Source: Macrolepiota albuminosa
Taxonomy: Eukaryota > Basidiomycota > Agaricomycetes > Agaricales > Agaricaceae
Assembly (NCBI GenBank): GCA_027475525.1
Contig: JAMWFC010000113.1
Location: forward strand, 496,001 to 560,000
DNA: 64,000 nt
Direction: 5' to 3'
A model generated the notes under the pieces. That model had not been told where the DNA came from and did no database searches. It saw nothing but the letters and a program-made list of their open reading frames with translations. Below are positions 48,114-58,805 of the stretch, in pieces; position 1 is the first letter of the stretch, and each line of letters starts with the position of its first letter. Both the position numbers and the translations under genes were made by a program.

Positions 48114-48731
48114 GTAAAATGAGAGTCTAGCGCAGGAGCAGCAATCGATGGCTGTATCACAGCAGGGTGCAAATTGAGGTTGCTGATTGGGAGATTATCA
48201 ATTGCTCTTGACAATTCAGCGTCATGAGCTGCCTGAGCCGCCTGATTAGCGGATACCATCGATCGAATCTTCTCAGTATTATCGTTCGATTGATGTTTTT
48301 TATAAGTGCGAAGGTTAACAAAACGCCCTCGTTGAGTGTCTGAGATCATCTCTTCCTTACACTGTGCAAAGGTACACTGGCATAAAATGAGCTTCTTGTC
48401 ATTGTTGTCTGCGTCTTTCATGATTGAGGGAGAATGAGATGGGATGGGGGGACAAAGGACAAGGTGCAGAAAACGATTTCTTCAGATATCAAACACACAC
48501 GAGATCATTGATCTTGCGTAACGATTTGGGAGATTATGATTGCCCCATAAAAAATGCCGCTTCACACCCTGTTTGTCTGGCACATCAGGGCGCAGCTCAC
48601 AAGGCATATTCCATATACACTGTTTCCAAGCAGAGTCTGAAATGATATAAAATCGGAGAGGGAAGAGGTATGTCAAGCATCTTGGAACACAGAAGCTTGG
48701 GACACAAATACTGGATCTTGTATTCCAAAGA

Positions 48732-50640
48732 TTACAATAAAACTGGTACGAGATGAACTCCCGCGGCCTCAGAGGCATCAGAGCCTTCACTTCTGGCAGT
48801 GCTGCTGGTCGATGTTTCCTCAACCGGCTGATGTACAACTGATCCTATATGGGGGACAGTGGACACAGTAGTCTCATGAACGAGGGGGCAACTGTGACTG
48901 TACATGTAACGTACATTATCATAGCTTCGTGTGCCATAGCAAATTCAGTTGATATCAGTGGCTCGACGGTTTGATAGACAGTGTGCATCAGTACAACCGA
49001 GGATGCAGAGGTAGTTGAGGCTGGAGCTACGCTGTCTTGGGTTGCCAGAACGAGGCAACTGGCTATTACAGGAATGGGCTACAAGCAACACGTCGATCCA
49101 GGAATCCCGAGGAAACAGCAATCATACTTACATTGAGGGATCGATAAGAAAAAGTAGGAAAGAAATGCATGATGACAATTGCTAAGCACAAGATTAAGAG
49201 AGCGCCCCGCTCCGCAGTTCGCGGCCACTTATCCATCAGTGGCGCCGAATGTACGACAACAGGTTCGTTCACTGGATTGACGGGCTATTTAAACAGTGAA
49301 TAGAAAGCACAGTGATAGTATAGCTTCTTGCTCACTTGCTTTACCCACACTGAGGCGGTAAAACTGCCAGAGCTTGATCCACCGACGATGACATGCTTGC
49401 CATTTGAGAGCTCAGCAGTGGCAACTGCTTGTATTTGTCCTGAAACTTTGATCAATTTGTTGAAATTTCTCAAATGTTCAAACTTACTGCTCATAGGCAG
49501 CTTTTGTATGATTTCACGTGTTGCCATATCAAATACATAGATAGTATTGTGGTCACTACCACAGACGGCAATCTTACCATCTTCAGCCCAGGCAGCTTGA
49601 ATGGTGATCTGCCTTTGAAAACTGGCAGGAAGGATTGCTTCAGGTAGAGACCCCGGAAACCGATGGACCTGCATGTAACGCTCTGTCAAATTATGCACCA
49701 GGAGAGAGTCCTCGCGAGGAGAAAGGGCTGCATTTCCACTGCAAGAAGTAAGCAAATAAAACACGGGTATAGATAGAAAGGACGTGCATAGCACATGTCA
49801 AGTATTTTTGCCAGATTATTTCCGAGGTCTGCGCATCACGACAAAGCCTGACATGAAAGTCAATAATGTCAATTGGAACTCCATGTTTCGAGAAACTTAA
49901 CAAACATTTCACCATTTTCGATATTGTGAACCAGAAGACTTTGATTGCCGCCGCCGAAGAACGCAAGGCCGATTGGTATAGCGTGAGATTGACTTGCAAT
50001 GGACCATAGCTCGATCAAATCAACTGTTTACGGTCTAGTCCAAAGATTAAACAATACATCAAGCTTGACTCACCACCTGCATCAACGCTAAACAGTTTCA
50101 GAGTCCCACTATGGCTAGCAATAGCAAGTCGCTGATTTGTGGCGTCGAATGGTTGAACAGCAACACTGTCATTGAACTCGAAAGCTTGAAGAGACATAGA
50201 AGATCTTTGAGCAAACCACTTAATGCCAGTTAGCAAGAAATCCAGGTCTGAGCGGCACCACCCACAGAATTTTGTTTAGACTTAGGAATTAGAGAAATGG
50301 ACCCTCGTATACTTCCCACACAAATTATCTCAGCTTTATCACCAGCATCAGGTTTGTATATGTAAGACAAAGCAGTGACCTTGCCCCAGGCTGAATCGTG
50401 GAGAGTTTGAATATGGACGAAGTCTTTTGTTGAATAGACGCAAACGTGGCCATCATCACCTGTGATAAAGACTGTAATGTTGGAAAAATTGGGGTGCGGT
50501 AACGACTCACTGCCAATGAACATTATAGTAGCATCCGAACTGAAAACCACAGAACTAATCGGGCCTTTGTTGCCCTTGATGTCGAGAGAGAATTCGTATT
50601 GATTGTTCTTAGGAGACGTGAGTCCGAGATACAACTAGCA
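48732..50640 (-). CDS. WD40-repeat protein with a C-terminal membrane anchor, multi-exon
   Basis: Exons on the minus strand encode degenerate WD40 blades: ISSVVFSSDATIMFIGS, VFITGDDGHVCVYSTKDFVH, a blade with AEIICVGSIRGSISLI, then AVQPFDATNQRLAIASHSGT, PIGLAFFGGGNQSLLVHN and AAWAEDGKIAVCGSDHNTIY. After the propeller comes one transmembrane segment (GALLILCLAIVIMHFF, near 49170). A Ser/Thr-rich tail (VAPASTTSASS; VEETSTSSTARSEG) ends at the stop near 48732. Several introns of usual length separate these parts (for example, one after YRSLN with gtaagt). The start codon was not settled. The family is seen in mushroom fungi without a known role; a membrane-anchored propeller suggests a scaffold or sensor. 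Confidence 0.6.
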
Positions 50641-50874
50641 TGGAGAAGTGTGATACCTGCATAATGTGCATAGATGGGTGAATTGGAAAAGGGCGATTGT
50701 CGAGTAAAAAGGCGATTGTCGAGTAAAGATTATGTAATATAGGACAAAGACACTACTTTTTTTGTTTTCAAAAGCCAGATGGGGATGCTCGCACAATGTC
50801 GTCAAAGCGCCTTAGTGTGGAGAAAACATATATAATCGCTGTGAGGGAAGCATAGTCTTATACAACAAGCGGCA
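50641..50874. promoter_or_regulatory. Divergent intergenic region
   Basis: This 230-bp gap separates the minus-strand WD40 gene and the plus-strand gene that follows, so it probably holds both promoters. It contains a short direct repeat (ggcgattgtcgagtaaa) near 50690-50725. Confidence 0.35.
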
Positions 50875-51589
50875 ATGAGACTGCACATTTTGAGACCATA
50901 CGCTCTGCCCTCATCCCACATCAAATTTACAGCGCTTCCACCTCCACCGTTTCCACCCACTGCGGCGTGCATGGTGTTTGGGCCAGACAATTTGTACGCG
51001 GCAGACACAGGAGGGACAGAGATTCATGACAACAAAAGTGACCTAGAAAACAAGCCTCCCCAAGATCCCGAGACTCCTCGCACTCGAAGGGGGACCAATA
51101 AGAAGATTCCCCGGCCTCACGGCGAACCAGGCAGGCCTAACAGTGGTGGATTCAATCTTGTAACCAAGCTCACCAAGACTGGCTGGTCCAAAAGGTCCGC
51201 CGAGCAGCTGACAGTGGGTCGTCACTTCTGAGACGAGTTCACTAATTTGGATAACGATCCTTAACAGACAGCTGTCCATGTCCTAGCTCAAGAAAGGCTG
51301 GACGTGACGAAATGCTATAGGAAACAGGACAAGAAGGAGGTGAAAAAGATATGTGATGAGGTATGTGGATGTCACTCGCCAGCAGAGGGAACCTCATTTG
51401 TTGCAACAGATGGTGAAGGATAAGAACTGGCCGAAATTGAAGGAATACAACGACTGCTGGCCAGTTATTTGTATTCTGAAGTCAAAGTTGAAGAACGGCG
51501 CCGCAGCTGCCAGGCGTAGTGAATTGAAGGATACGCAGGCGCGTCTGCAAGCGATTATGAGTAGGAGGGGAGTGAGCCCGGAGTTGTAG
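50875..51589 (+). CDS. Three-exon hypothetical gene of a repeated fungal family
   Basis: Exon 1 ends at 51213, after SGGFNLVTKLTKTGWSKRS. Intron 51214-51267 (54 nt) leads to exon 2 (51268-51360, TAVHVLAQERLDVTKCYRKQ). Intron 51361-51409 (49 nt) leads to exon 3 (DKNWPKLKEYNDCWPVICIL, stop at 51589). All junctions are GT-AG and in phase. The start may be 50875 or a later ATG near 50970. The basic N-terminus (TPRTRRGTNKKIPRP) could direct it to the nucleus. The xYNLxxK...YxxCWP layout belongs to a repeated, uncharacterised family of mushroom fungi. Function is unknown. Confidence 0.55.
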
Positions 51590-51990
51590 CGAAATATGAT
51601 AACAGTTTGAACGTGAGCGAATCTATCGCGCGTGAGTAAGAATTTGCAGACTCACTACATGAAATCCCTGGATAATACCTGGAGGCAAAGGCTTTGGACA
51701 AGCTCAGAGGACCTGTGGAGAGCTGGAGTAACTCCAGGGAAAGGGAAGAACTTGGGTGAACCCAGAGCTCAGGGGGAGAGAGGAAAAACTAAGCTGCGCA
51801 CATCTCTGCATCTCAGTTATACTACCGTCAACCTACCACAGAGACGATTGCAACACAGCACAAAGTTTAACAAAACAAGCTCAAATTTAATGATGAGTGC
51901 GATGGAGAAGAACGAATTTGACAACATTTCAGGTGGCAGCCCCACTTTGTTTGGCTCTACTTTGCTCTGTGTGGTTGGTTGTTTACGATA

Positions 51991-52250
51991 AAGACACTTA
52001 TCAATGGGCATGGTGACTGTGCCCAAGTTGACTTGTCGAGGGTCTGCACAGCCACCATAAGCCACAAAGACGGAGAGTGCACGTGCACCAGGGGTGGAAA
52101 TCAAACAACCACACACAAAGCAAAATAAAGACACTTATCAATGGACATGGTGGTGGCTGTGCCCAAGTCAACTTGTTGAGGGTCTGCACAGCCACCATGA
52201 GCCACGAAGACGGAGAGTGCACATGTGCCAGGGGTGGAAATCAAACACAA
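51991..52250. repeat. Diverged tandem repeat, period 137 bp
   Basis: Two copies (from 51991 and 52128) share aagacacttatcaatgg, ctgtgcccaagt, acttg and ggggtggaaatcaaac, with about 10% differences. A related motif lies in the spacer at 39760-39815. Unlike the 77-bp repeats, these copies differ and are natural. Confidence 0.75.
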
Positions 52251-52683
52251 GTATAGCGTTTAGCAAATGCTAGACTAAAGAATAATAAAATACAAGAAGT
52301 GATGTGCGAGAACTGTATGTCGACAGTACTCGCGGTGAGACAAGATCTGTAACGTGAGAGAGCGACTGTGCGCTCACCTGGGCAGCCAAAGGAGAAGGAG
52401 AAGGACGACTGAGAAGAAGGCTACCCAGAATGTCTGAGACATGAGCCCTACTGTTTGTGACATGGAAACCGCCAGACCATGGCAACGTGCCAAGAACGGC
52501 ATCTGGCCAAAGAAGGGAGAAAGGGGTGATGTGACGATTGGAGGACTTCTTGGCACGCAGAGGCCTCCAAAAATGCTCAGTAGTTGCCTTTATGCAGTCA
52601 GAACTGAAAGAGGATGGTCGTGTGACAATGTCACATACTAACAACATGACTCTTGTGTGATTGACTTCTCTGAAAAGATAGTT
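52251..52683. other. No recognisable gene
   Basis: Short open frames only. This is the probable upstream region of the RTC4-like gene. Confidence 0.35.
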
Positions 52684-54402
52684 ATGACTAAAACTCCAGC
52701 ACTCGTCCTGAAGAAGATAAAGTCAGCAGAAATGAAGGTTCGGCGACGACATAATTCTGAGCTACCCGAACCTCAGAAGAAAGATGGAACAAGAGCTCAA
52801 CCGTTCCCTTTAAGCCCCCAGGTATTGAGTAGCATTGGATCGTCATCATTAATGGCTGGACCATCCGATCTCAAATGTTCCTCCTCGGGAACTTATGAAG
52901 AGTCAGTCTCGAAAAAATTGAAGAAGGATGACCCAGATGAGAAGAATGACCCAGATGAACAGGATGCAGATCAAGGTACATTGAACCTATCTATATACAC
53001 CATCCTCTCTTCTGATTGTGACACTAGAAATTGACCCCAAAACTCTTTGTCCTTATTGCAACACACCTCTCCCTTCTGAGCCTACTGCTCGGCTCAAGCG
53101 TTTACTGGATACTGCAGCGAAAAAGTCGTGCCCTGAGCCCTGGCCAGGGAATCGCTTTGGACAAACAGCACCTTTTACTGTTTATATTGATGTTTGCCAA
53201 CGTCACCGCTTTGAGAGTCAGATGCTGCCAGAAGCTGAGCGCAAAGGCTGGCCCAAGGCGATCAATTGGTCTGAGGTTGGCAAATGTGTGCGGAAAATAA
53301 AGGGCGCGTTATGCGCTATTATTGAGGACAATGGTGGGGTAGATTCTGATATGTTGGATAGTGGAGATAGCTGGCCCAGAGCGCGATGTGTTTTTTGGAA
53401 GGAAGCATTAGAAGAGGTGAGAGTGAAGGGGACGAGGGCCGTTGCAGGGGTTTGCGGACAATTTGCCAACTTTGAAAAGATGCAACCTGGATAGTGAGTG
53501 CTTTATTTCTTTCGTTGAATACATCCGTGGTAAGCCTATCTGTAGCTACGGTGAAATGGGATTGGTCATCATCCACCAAATATTGTACGATTTGTTCCCA
53601 CTTACTTCGATTGATCCCAACTTGGTATCTCCTCTGACGACAAGCGAGTTCCTACAACGTATCCTGGTTCCCAAAGTCGGTGTGCGATTGATTATGCAGG
53701 ACATGGATCTAGACAAGAGTCAGATGAGAGATGCTGTTAAAATCTTGCGAGAGAGTGCAAATTATGGCGTGTGTATGTTTCCTGTAGATGAAGGAGAAGA
53801 GGACGAAGGAGTCCAGGACGATTCTCAACTGGGTGCCGCTGACATGATTGTTATGAAGAGGGCGATGAAGAGGCGGCAGCAGCTGGATGTGGATGAAAAA
53901 GCCAAGGACGAGTATCAAGAGCAGATGGAGAAGATAAGGGAAGTGGAAAGGCAAGAACCTGTAAAGACTAGAGCACGGAAGAAGAAAGGAAAGAGATCGG
54001 ATGCCAGAGTTGAGTCATCCCCACAAGCATCAAAAGCTTGTCCCAAGCCAAGACCTCTCGGTAAAGGTACCAGCACCACCAGTGTTACTGATATCAAGAT
54101 ACTGATGATGTTCTTGGATCCGGTCAAGGTTGTCCAAAGTTTCATCACCTTACATCTCAAAGTGGTACCCTCACACACCTCGCAAGTGACAGCAGCATTG
54201 AAGATACAACACAGCACCCTGAAGGTTCGTGGGGGAAGCCTCGACCATTGACATTTGTGACTTCTTCTCGTGTCGCTAAAAGGAATGTCAATATGACACC
54301 CATCCCTGGACCAAAGCTTTGGCCTCTGCCATCTCGAAAAGCAGTGGTTGTCACGACCCCCTCCGGATCCACCCCGAGACACCCCCGGAACCCCACCCGC
54401 TA
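52684..54402 (+). CDS. RTC4-like domain protein, 3' end replaced by an LTR
   Basis: Four exons (52684-52975, 53028-53493, 53546-54060, 54099 onward) are joined by GT-AG introns of 52, 52 and 38 nt, all in phase. The N-terminus is basic and low in complexity. The middle reads LCPYCNTPLPSEPTARLKRL, CQRHRFESQMLPEAERKGWP and VAGVCGQFANFEKMQPGYYG, then LYDLFPLTSIDPNLVSPLT and FLQRILVPKVGVRLIMQD. This is the RTC4 (restriction of telomere capping 4) C-terminal-like domain. Members outside yeast have no known function, and the family is multi-copy in mushroom fungi. A basic helix (MKRAMKRRQQLD) and a Ser-rich tail follow. The frame enters the gypsy LTR at 54349 and stops at 54401-54403, so the natural C-terminus is lost. 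Confidence 0.72.
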
Positions 54403-55196
54403 ACCCTCCCCCCGACCCCGCAGAACGCGCCCCGCCATCACTACTACCGGCACCGCCATCACACGCATCAACGGCCGCCATCATCCGTCAACGATCACCA
54501 TCAGCCAGCCCCCCGGGACCAACCGCCATCAACGATCGGATCTCGCGGCGCGGCCATCACGCATCACGCACCACGCATCACAACTCCCTCCACGCCAATT
54601 GATCGCGCGTCCCCACACGCGCGATCCCGGTATACAGTCCCTGCCCGCTACTCAATGGCCCCCGGAACTCATCCTAGACACCCCGGAACCCCGAGACACG
54701 TTCCCGTAGTACTTATAGCATAGCTCCCCACTGTATTCGCCAGTCTTGATATTGCATACACTGTTACATTGGTTATTGCGTGCCCTCTTGTTTGACTGGT
54801 ACGCCTCGTTTGGTACGCTTCGACTGGCACGCCTTAGTATTCGCGTGCTATAAGTTTGGTACGCACTTTTGACTGGTACGCCTCGTTTGGTACGCTTCGA
54901 CTGGCACGCCTTAGTATTCGCGTGCTATAAGTTTGGTACGCACTTCGTGACTCTTAAGTTACTAACTTGGTCTCGTCTTAGAACCTCCGGTTCACGACTC
55001 GACCTCCTCTAACTCCCAGCCACTCTCATCCAAAACCCCTGGACTCTAGTCCCCTCTCCCGGGATTACCCCTGTCCTCGCCTTGAACCCCGGAGTCCTAG
55101 CCCCGGAGCTCCAGACACCCGAGTATCCGTAGATCAAGTCCGCATCGTAAGGGCGTCGCTTTCCCGGAAAGCCCCCGATTCAGCGGAACCTGACAT
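54349..55196 (+). repeat. Candidate 5' LTR of the GC-rich gypsy element
   Basis: Starts TGTCACGACCCCC, a common start for such elements in mushroom fungi. It ends at about CCTGACA just before the gag leader. It contains a TATA-like acttatagcat near 54710 and the 77-bp duplication at 54791. The partner 3' LTR is not in the window. Confidence 0.5.
54791..54945. repeat. 77-bp exact tandem duplication (8)
   Basis: Perfect copies in the candidate LTR. Confidence 0.95.
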
Positions 55197-55228
55197 AATA
55201 TCAAGACTCTCTCCTTACACCGTTCTTG

Positions 55229-58200
55229 ATGGCTACGTATACTCACACTTACTACCCCACCGGGTACCAGACCGACCCTTACGGACGCCCGGTACCCGAC
55301 CACTACTCCGCGCAGACCCCCCGCCCCGTCTACCCACCTCTCCCGTACGAACCTCCATATCTCCACCGCCACTGGGCCCCCGACCCGTCCCTCTACGACC
55401 TGGGGCCCTCAGCCAGCTGGGCCCCTCTGCCCAATTTAGCCATGGCGCGACCCGTGGAGGTCCCCTCGTACCGGAGCATCCCCGGGGGCCTGCCAGAGAC
55501 CCCACCTGTACCCAGTGGACCTCGCCCGATTCCCCCCAGCGAGGGCCCCTTTGCACCCACCCCCTACTACGGTTATCAGCACCTGTACCCAGTGGACCTC
55601 GCCCGATTCCCCCCAGCGAGGGCCCCTTTGCACCCACCCCCTACTACGGTTATCAGTGCCCCGTCCCCCAACCCCGAGAACCCCGAGGACCCCCCTACCC
55701 CGACTACCCCCTTCGTCATTACCCGGCCGCCGCCCCACCCGCTCGAACCCCTCCCTCGCCAATGGGACGACGACGCCTCGAGGAGTATGTCGTCATTACC
55801 CGGCCGCCGCCCCACCCGCTCGAACCCCTACCTCGCCAATGGGACGACGACGCCTCGAGGAGTATGAATGGCAACGGGACGAGGTACTCCGCTCCCTCAG
55901 GATCTCGCCAGAGAACTTCGTGCAACGGACAAGGGCGCTGCTTGTGGAATTCGGACACGACGACTTCGAAGGCACTCCGGAGGAATGGGCTCACTGCCTG
56001 GTCAAATTTGGGGATCGCCTCACGCGGGGAGAACTCCCGGAGCAAACCATGGTAAAGTATAGGCGCAATACGATCCTCCGGGAAGAATTACAGCAGCTGC
56101 TCGACGAAGTCCACGCGTCCCCCTCCCCTCGGCCCCTCAACGACCCCGCGGACCCAGGTCGCTCGATTCACATTCGACGGGAACCCCCGGAACCGGCCCC
56201 AGCAGTCCCGGCAGCCCCCACGGCCCCCACTCCGGAGCAACGACAACGGGAAGAACGGCAGAACGCCTCAGCCATATTACGGTCCCTCAACCCGACTGGA
56301 GGCCTTTTCGACCAACCCGCTGCCTGCACGGTAGGCTTGTCAACTCGTCGCAGGGCTAATTCCGTTCCTAGTACCTTCGAGACCTGGGGGCAGCCCCAGA
56401 GACCCCTGGAACCCCTCCCGCGAATGGACAACGCCCGACCCTTCCTAGTACCTTCGAGACCTGGGGGCAGCCCCAGAGACCCCTGGAACCCCTCCCGCGA
56501 ATGGACAACGCCCGACCCCCGACAAACCCCGGTAGAGCCCGGGTGGACACCCCTAGTACGGACGACACGCTATGCTACATTGACGAGCTCACGCGCGACA
56601 ACAACGAACAACGTCCCGCGCCCGCGCCCGCCCCGGCACCAGCACCGCCCGCCACGTCCGCCCCGGTCCCTCCGGAACGCAACTTCCGCCGCGATCCGCC
56701 ACCCCACTTCGACCTACGGAACCCCCCGCGACCCCCGATGCAAGCCCGACCCTCCCGGAATGAACGTCCCCCGCGCAACCCGGCACCCGACCCAGCACCT
56801 AACCCCCCTCCGCCCGACCCGACACCGCCGAACCCTCCCCGACCGCCTCCGCCACCCCCAGCTGAACCTCGAGGACGACCCCCAGGCCCTCCACCCCCGC
56901 CACTCCCTGCGTGGAGACCCGGGCCCCCTCCTGGCAGGAACGAACCCCCTTGGGACAACGGACCTCCCGGGCGTGGACCCCCAGGTGAGCCACCCGGAGG
57001 AGGACCTCCCGGCGGATGGGGCCCCGCCCTTGGTGCTTTTCCTCCTCAAGGAGGGGGGGGTAATCACTATTACTACTATTACAATGCTGGCCCCCCTCCC
57101 CGCAACGCTGCCGGACCGGACGACGCTCGCGACGCCCTCGCCCGCGAAGGACGACTGGACATCCAAAAGCCCAACGCTTTCACGGGCCGGGACCCCCGAA
57201 AATGGCGTACCTTCCTCACTCAGTGTCTCAATACGTTCCAGGCAAAGCCGCTCACGTTTCAGGTTGACAGCTCCCGGGTGGCCTTTGCCGCATCATACCT
57301 CCAGGGGATCGCCTTCGATCACTACACGGCCCTCATCCAGTTCGACCCCAACAATCCGGCACTCGCTCGCTGGCAGGCCTTCGTCGACGAGTTCTCCGGG
57401 AAGTTCGGAATCTACGACACCGTGGCCGAGGCCGAGGACAACCTCTTCAATCTCCGGATGCGCTCGGAAGAACGTTTCACCACCTTTATCGTACGTTTTG
57501 AGAAGGAAGCTTACGAAACAGGTTGGAACTACAGCGCCCTCTGGTACGCCCTCCGCCGTGCCCTACCACAACGCATCAAGGACGTCCTCCGACTCGCCCC
57601 GAAACAACCCTCCTACGACGGATACAAGGCCCTCATCATGCAGATTGACCAACGCTACTGGGAAGACCGCAGGCCCCGAAACAACCCTCCTACGACGGAT
57701 ACAAGGCCCTCATCATGCAGATTGACCAACGCTACTGGGAAGACCGCAGTGAGTATTTGAATTCCCGACCCCCCTGGAACCCTAGAGGAGGACCCTCTTG
57801 GCCCTCCGGCGAAGCCCTCAACCCCCAAGGTCGAAACCCCGGTCCCCCCGCATTCCCTGGCGGCCGACCCCCGGTGAGTCGCGGCCCGCCCAATGCTAAC
57901 CCCGGCAGCGGCACCCGCCCCCAGGCCCAGCTCAACGCCGCCGTGGCCGCCCAAGACCCGGGCGACGCGCCAAGCCCCGAGGAACCCCCGGGAGACCCCG
58001 AAGACTTCGACTTCGACGACGAACGGGACGAGGAAGCCCTCCGAGCCAACCAGCTTCAAAAGAAGGGACGACCCTGGATCGAGGTCCCGACGGATGTGCA
58101 GGAGCGACGGAGAAGGGAGGGTGTCTGCATACTCTGTGGTGAGAAAGATCATTTCATCTCCGAGTGCCCCAAACGACAGGTCCTGGGACGTGCCACCTGG

Positions 58201-58257
58201 ACCTTCGAAGGGGAGGACGCTACCTACGAGTATTCGGAAAACGACCCGGCGATTTAG
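55229..58257 (+). CDS. Gag of the gypsy element (with four 77-bp duplications)
   Basis: The ATG at 55229 opens a Pro/Tyr-rich region (MATYTHTYYPTGYQ). A segment reading EYEWQRDEVLRSLRISPENF follows, then a very Pro-rich linker (about 56600-57050). The retrotransposon gag (capsid) domain comes next (FTGRDPRKWRTFLTQCLNTF, AFAASYLQGIAFDHYTALI, RFEKEAYETGWNYSALWYAL). A CCHC zinc knuckle (CILCGEKDHFISEC at about 58127-58168) closes it. Duplications at 55503, 55713, 56365 and 57596 break the frame four times. Deleting one copy of each gives one open frame of 906 codons plus stop, because 3029 minus 308 is divisible by 3. I therefore treat gag as intact. Confidence 0.85.
55503..55656. repeat. 77-bp exact tandem duplication (9)
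   Basis: Perfect copies in gag. Confidence 0.95.
55713..55866. repeat. 77-bp tandem duplication with one mismatch (10)
   Basis: Copies in gag that differ by one base (c versus a in cccct[c/a]cctcg). Confidence 0.93.
56365..56518. repeat. 77-bp exact tandem duplication (11)
   Basis: Perfect copies in gag. Confidence 0.95.
57596..57749. repeat. 77-bp exact tandem duplication (12)
   Basis: Perfect copies in gag, at the end of the capsid domain. Confidence 0.95.
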
Positions 58258-58651
58258 ACCCGGAAGACGCCCTAAATCGCGGAATCGACCCCGACGTCTT
58301 CTCCGCCCCGGTCTCACATCTTCGCTCTACGACACTCATACCGGACACCCTCACGGCTTACCTACCCTCCCACTCTTTGCACTCCCTCCTCCTCAAAACC
58401 CGCCTCACCCCCTCCGGAACTCCCCTCAACACCCTCGTCGACAGCGGCGCCACCGACAACTTCATCGACAAAGCATGGTCTACCCTCGCCCCGGAACCCG
58501 CCCAGCGACTCCCGGTCCCGGTACGACTCTGCCTCTTTGACGGCGACGCCTCTACGGCGGGGGACATCACTCATTTTGTGCGTATGCCCATTACCTTCGC
58601 CAACGGACAGACTCACACCCTCCGGATGTTGATAACCAAACTCCACCCTTT

Positions 58652-58805
58652 CGCACCCCTGGTCCTAGGGCTCCCGTGGCTCCGAGACACTAACCCCCGC
58701 ATCGATTGGCGACACCTCACCCTTTGCCCGCACCCCTGGTCCTAGGGCTCCCGTGGCTCCGAGACACTAACCCCCGCATCGATTGGCGACACCTCACCCT
58801 TTGCC
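58652..58805. repeat. 77-bp exact tandem duplication (13)
   Basis: Perfect copies in pol between the two protease motifs. Confidence 0.95.

Larger units (their letters stand above)
44536..48421 (-). pseudogene. CACTA (EnSpm)-type Tnp2 transposase gene
   Basis: The N-terminal part has a Cys motif (CQCTFAQCKEE) and GRFVNLRTYKKHQ. The middle has CPACHSIY, then DWFTGLLSRHGYKKKMDQAW, FMGPNGKTHFSL and VDFFNPLGNKQAGKKISVGM. The core has AIILVVCDLLMARKVGDF, SRCECC and the hallmark VVDPMHNLFLGLIKEHF. It continues through HHMAFHIPEF to the C-terminal tail. These features, in this order, mark fungal CACTA transposases. Three 77-bp duplications (45589, 46803, 47959) break the frame, but deleting one copy of each restores it. 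A 58-nt GT-AG intron at 45889-45946 fits. One in-frame TAG (46658-46660) between LVFYV and FSQTADY, and breaks near 45270 and 47700, suggest it is inactive. No CACTA termini were found. Confidence 0.82.

Noticed and set aside
51991..52250. 137-bp tandem repeat as another artefact
   Set aside because: The copies differ by about 10% and the period is not 77.
52270..52647. Minus-strand ORF of 125 codons upstream of the RTC4-like gene
   Set aside because: No domain, intron pattern or conserved motif supports it.
56575..56958. Gly-rich minus-strand ORF
   Set aside because: It is the antisense shadow of the Pro-rich gag linker.
58160..58175. CCCCAAAC as a -1 slippery heptamer
   Set aside because: In the gag frame the codons are TGC CCC AAA CGA, which does not fit X-XXY-YYZ.
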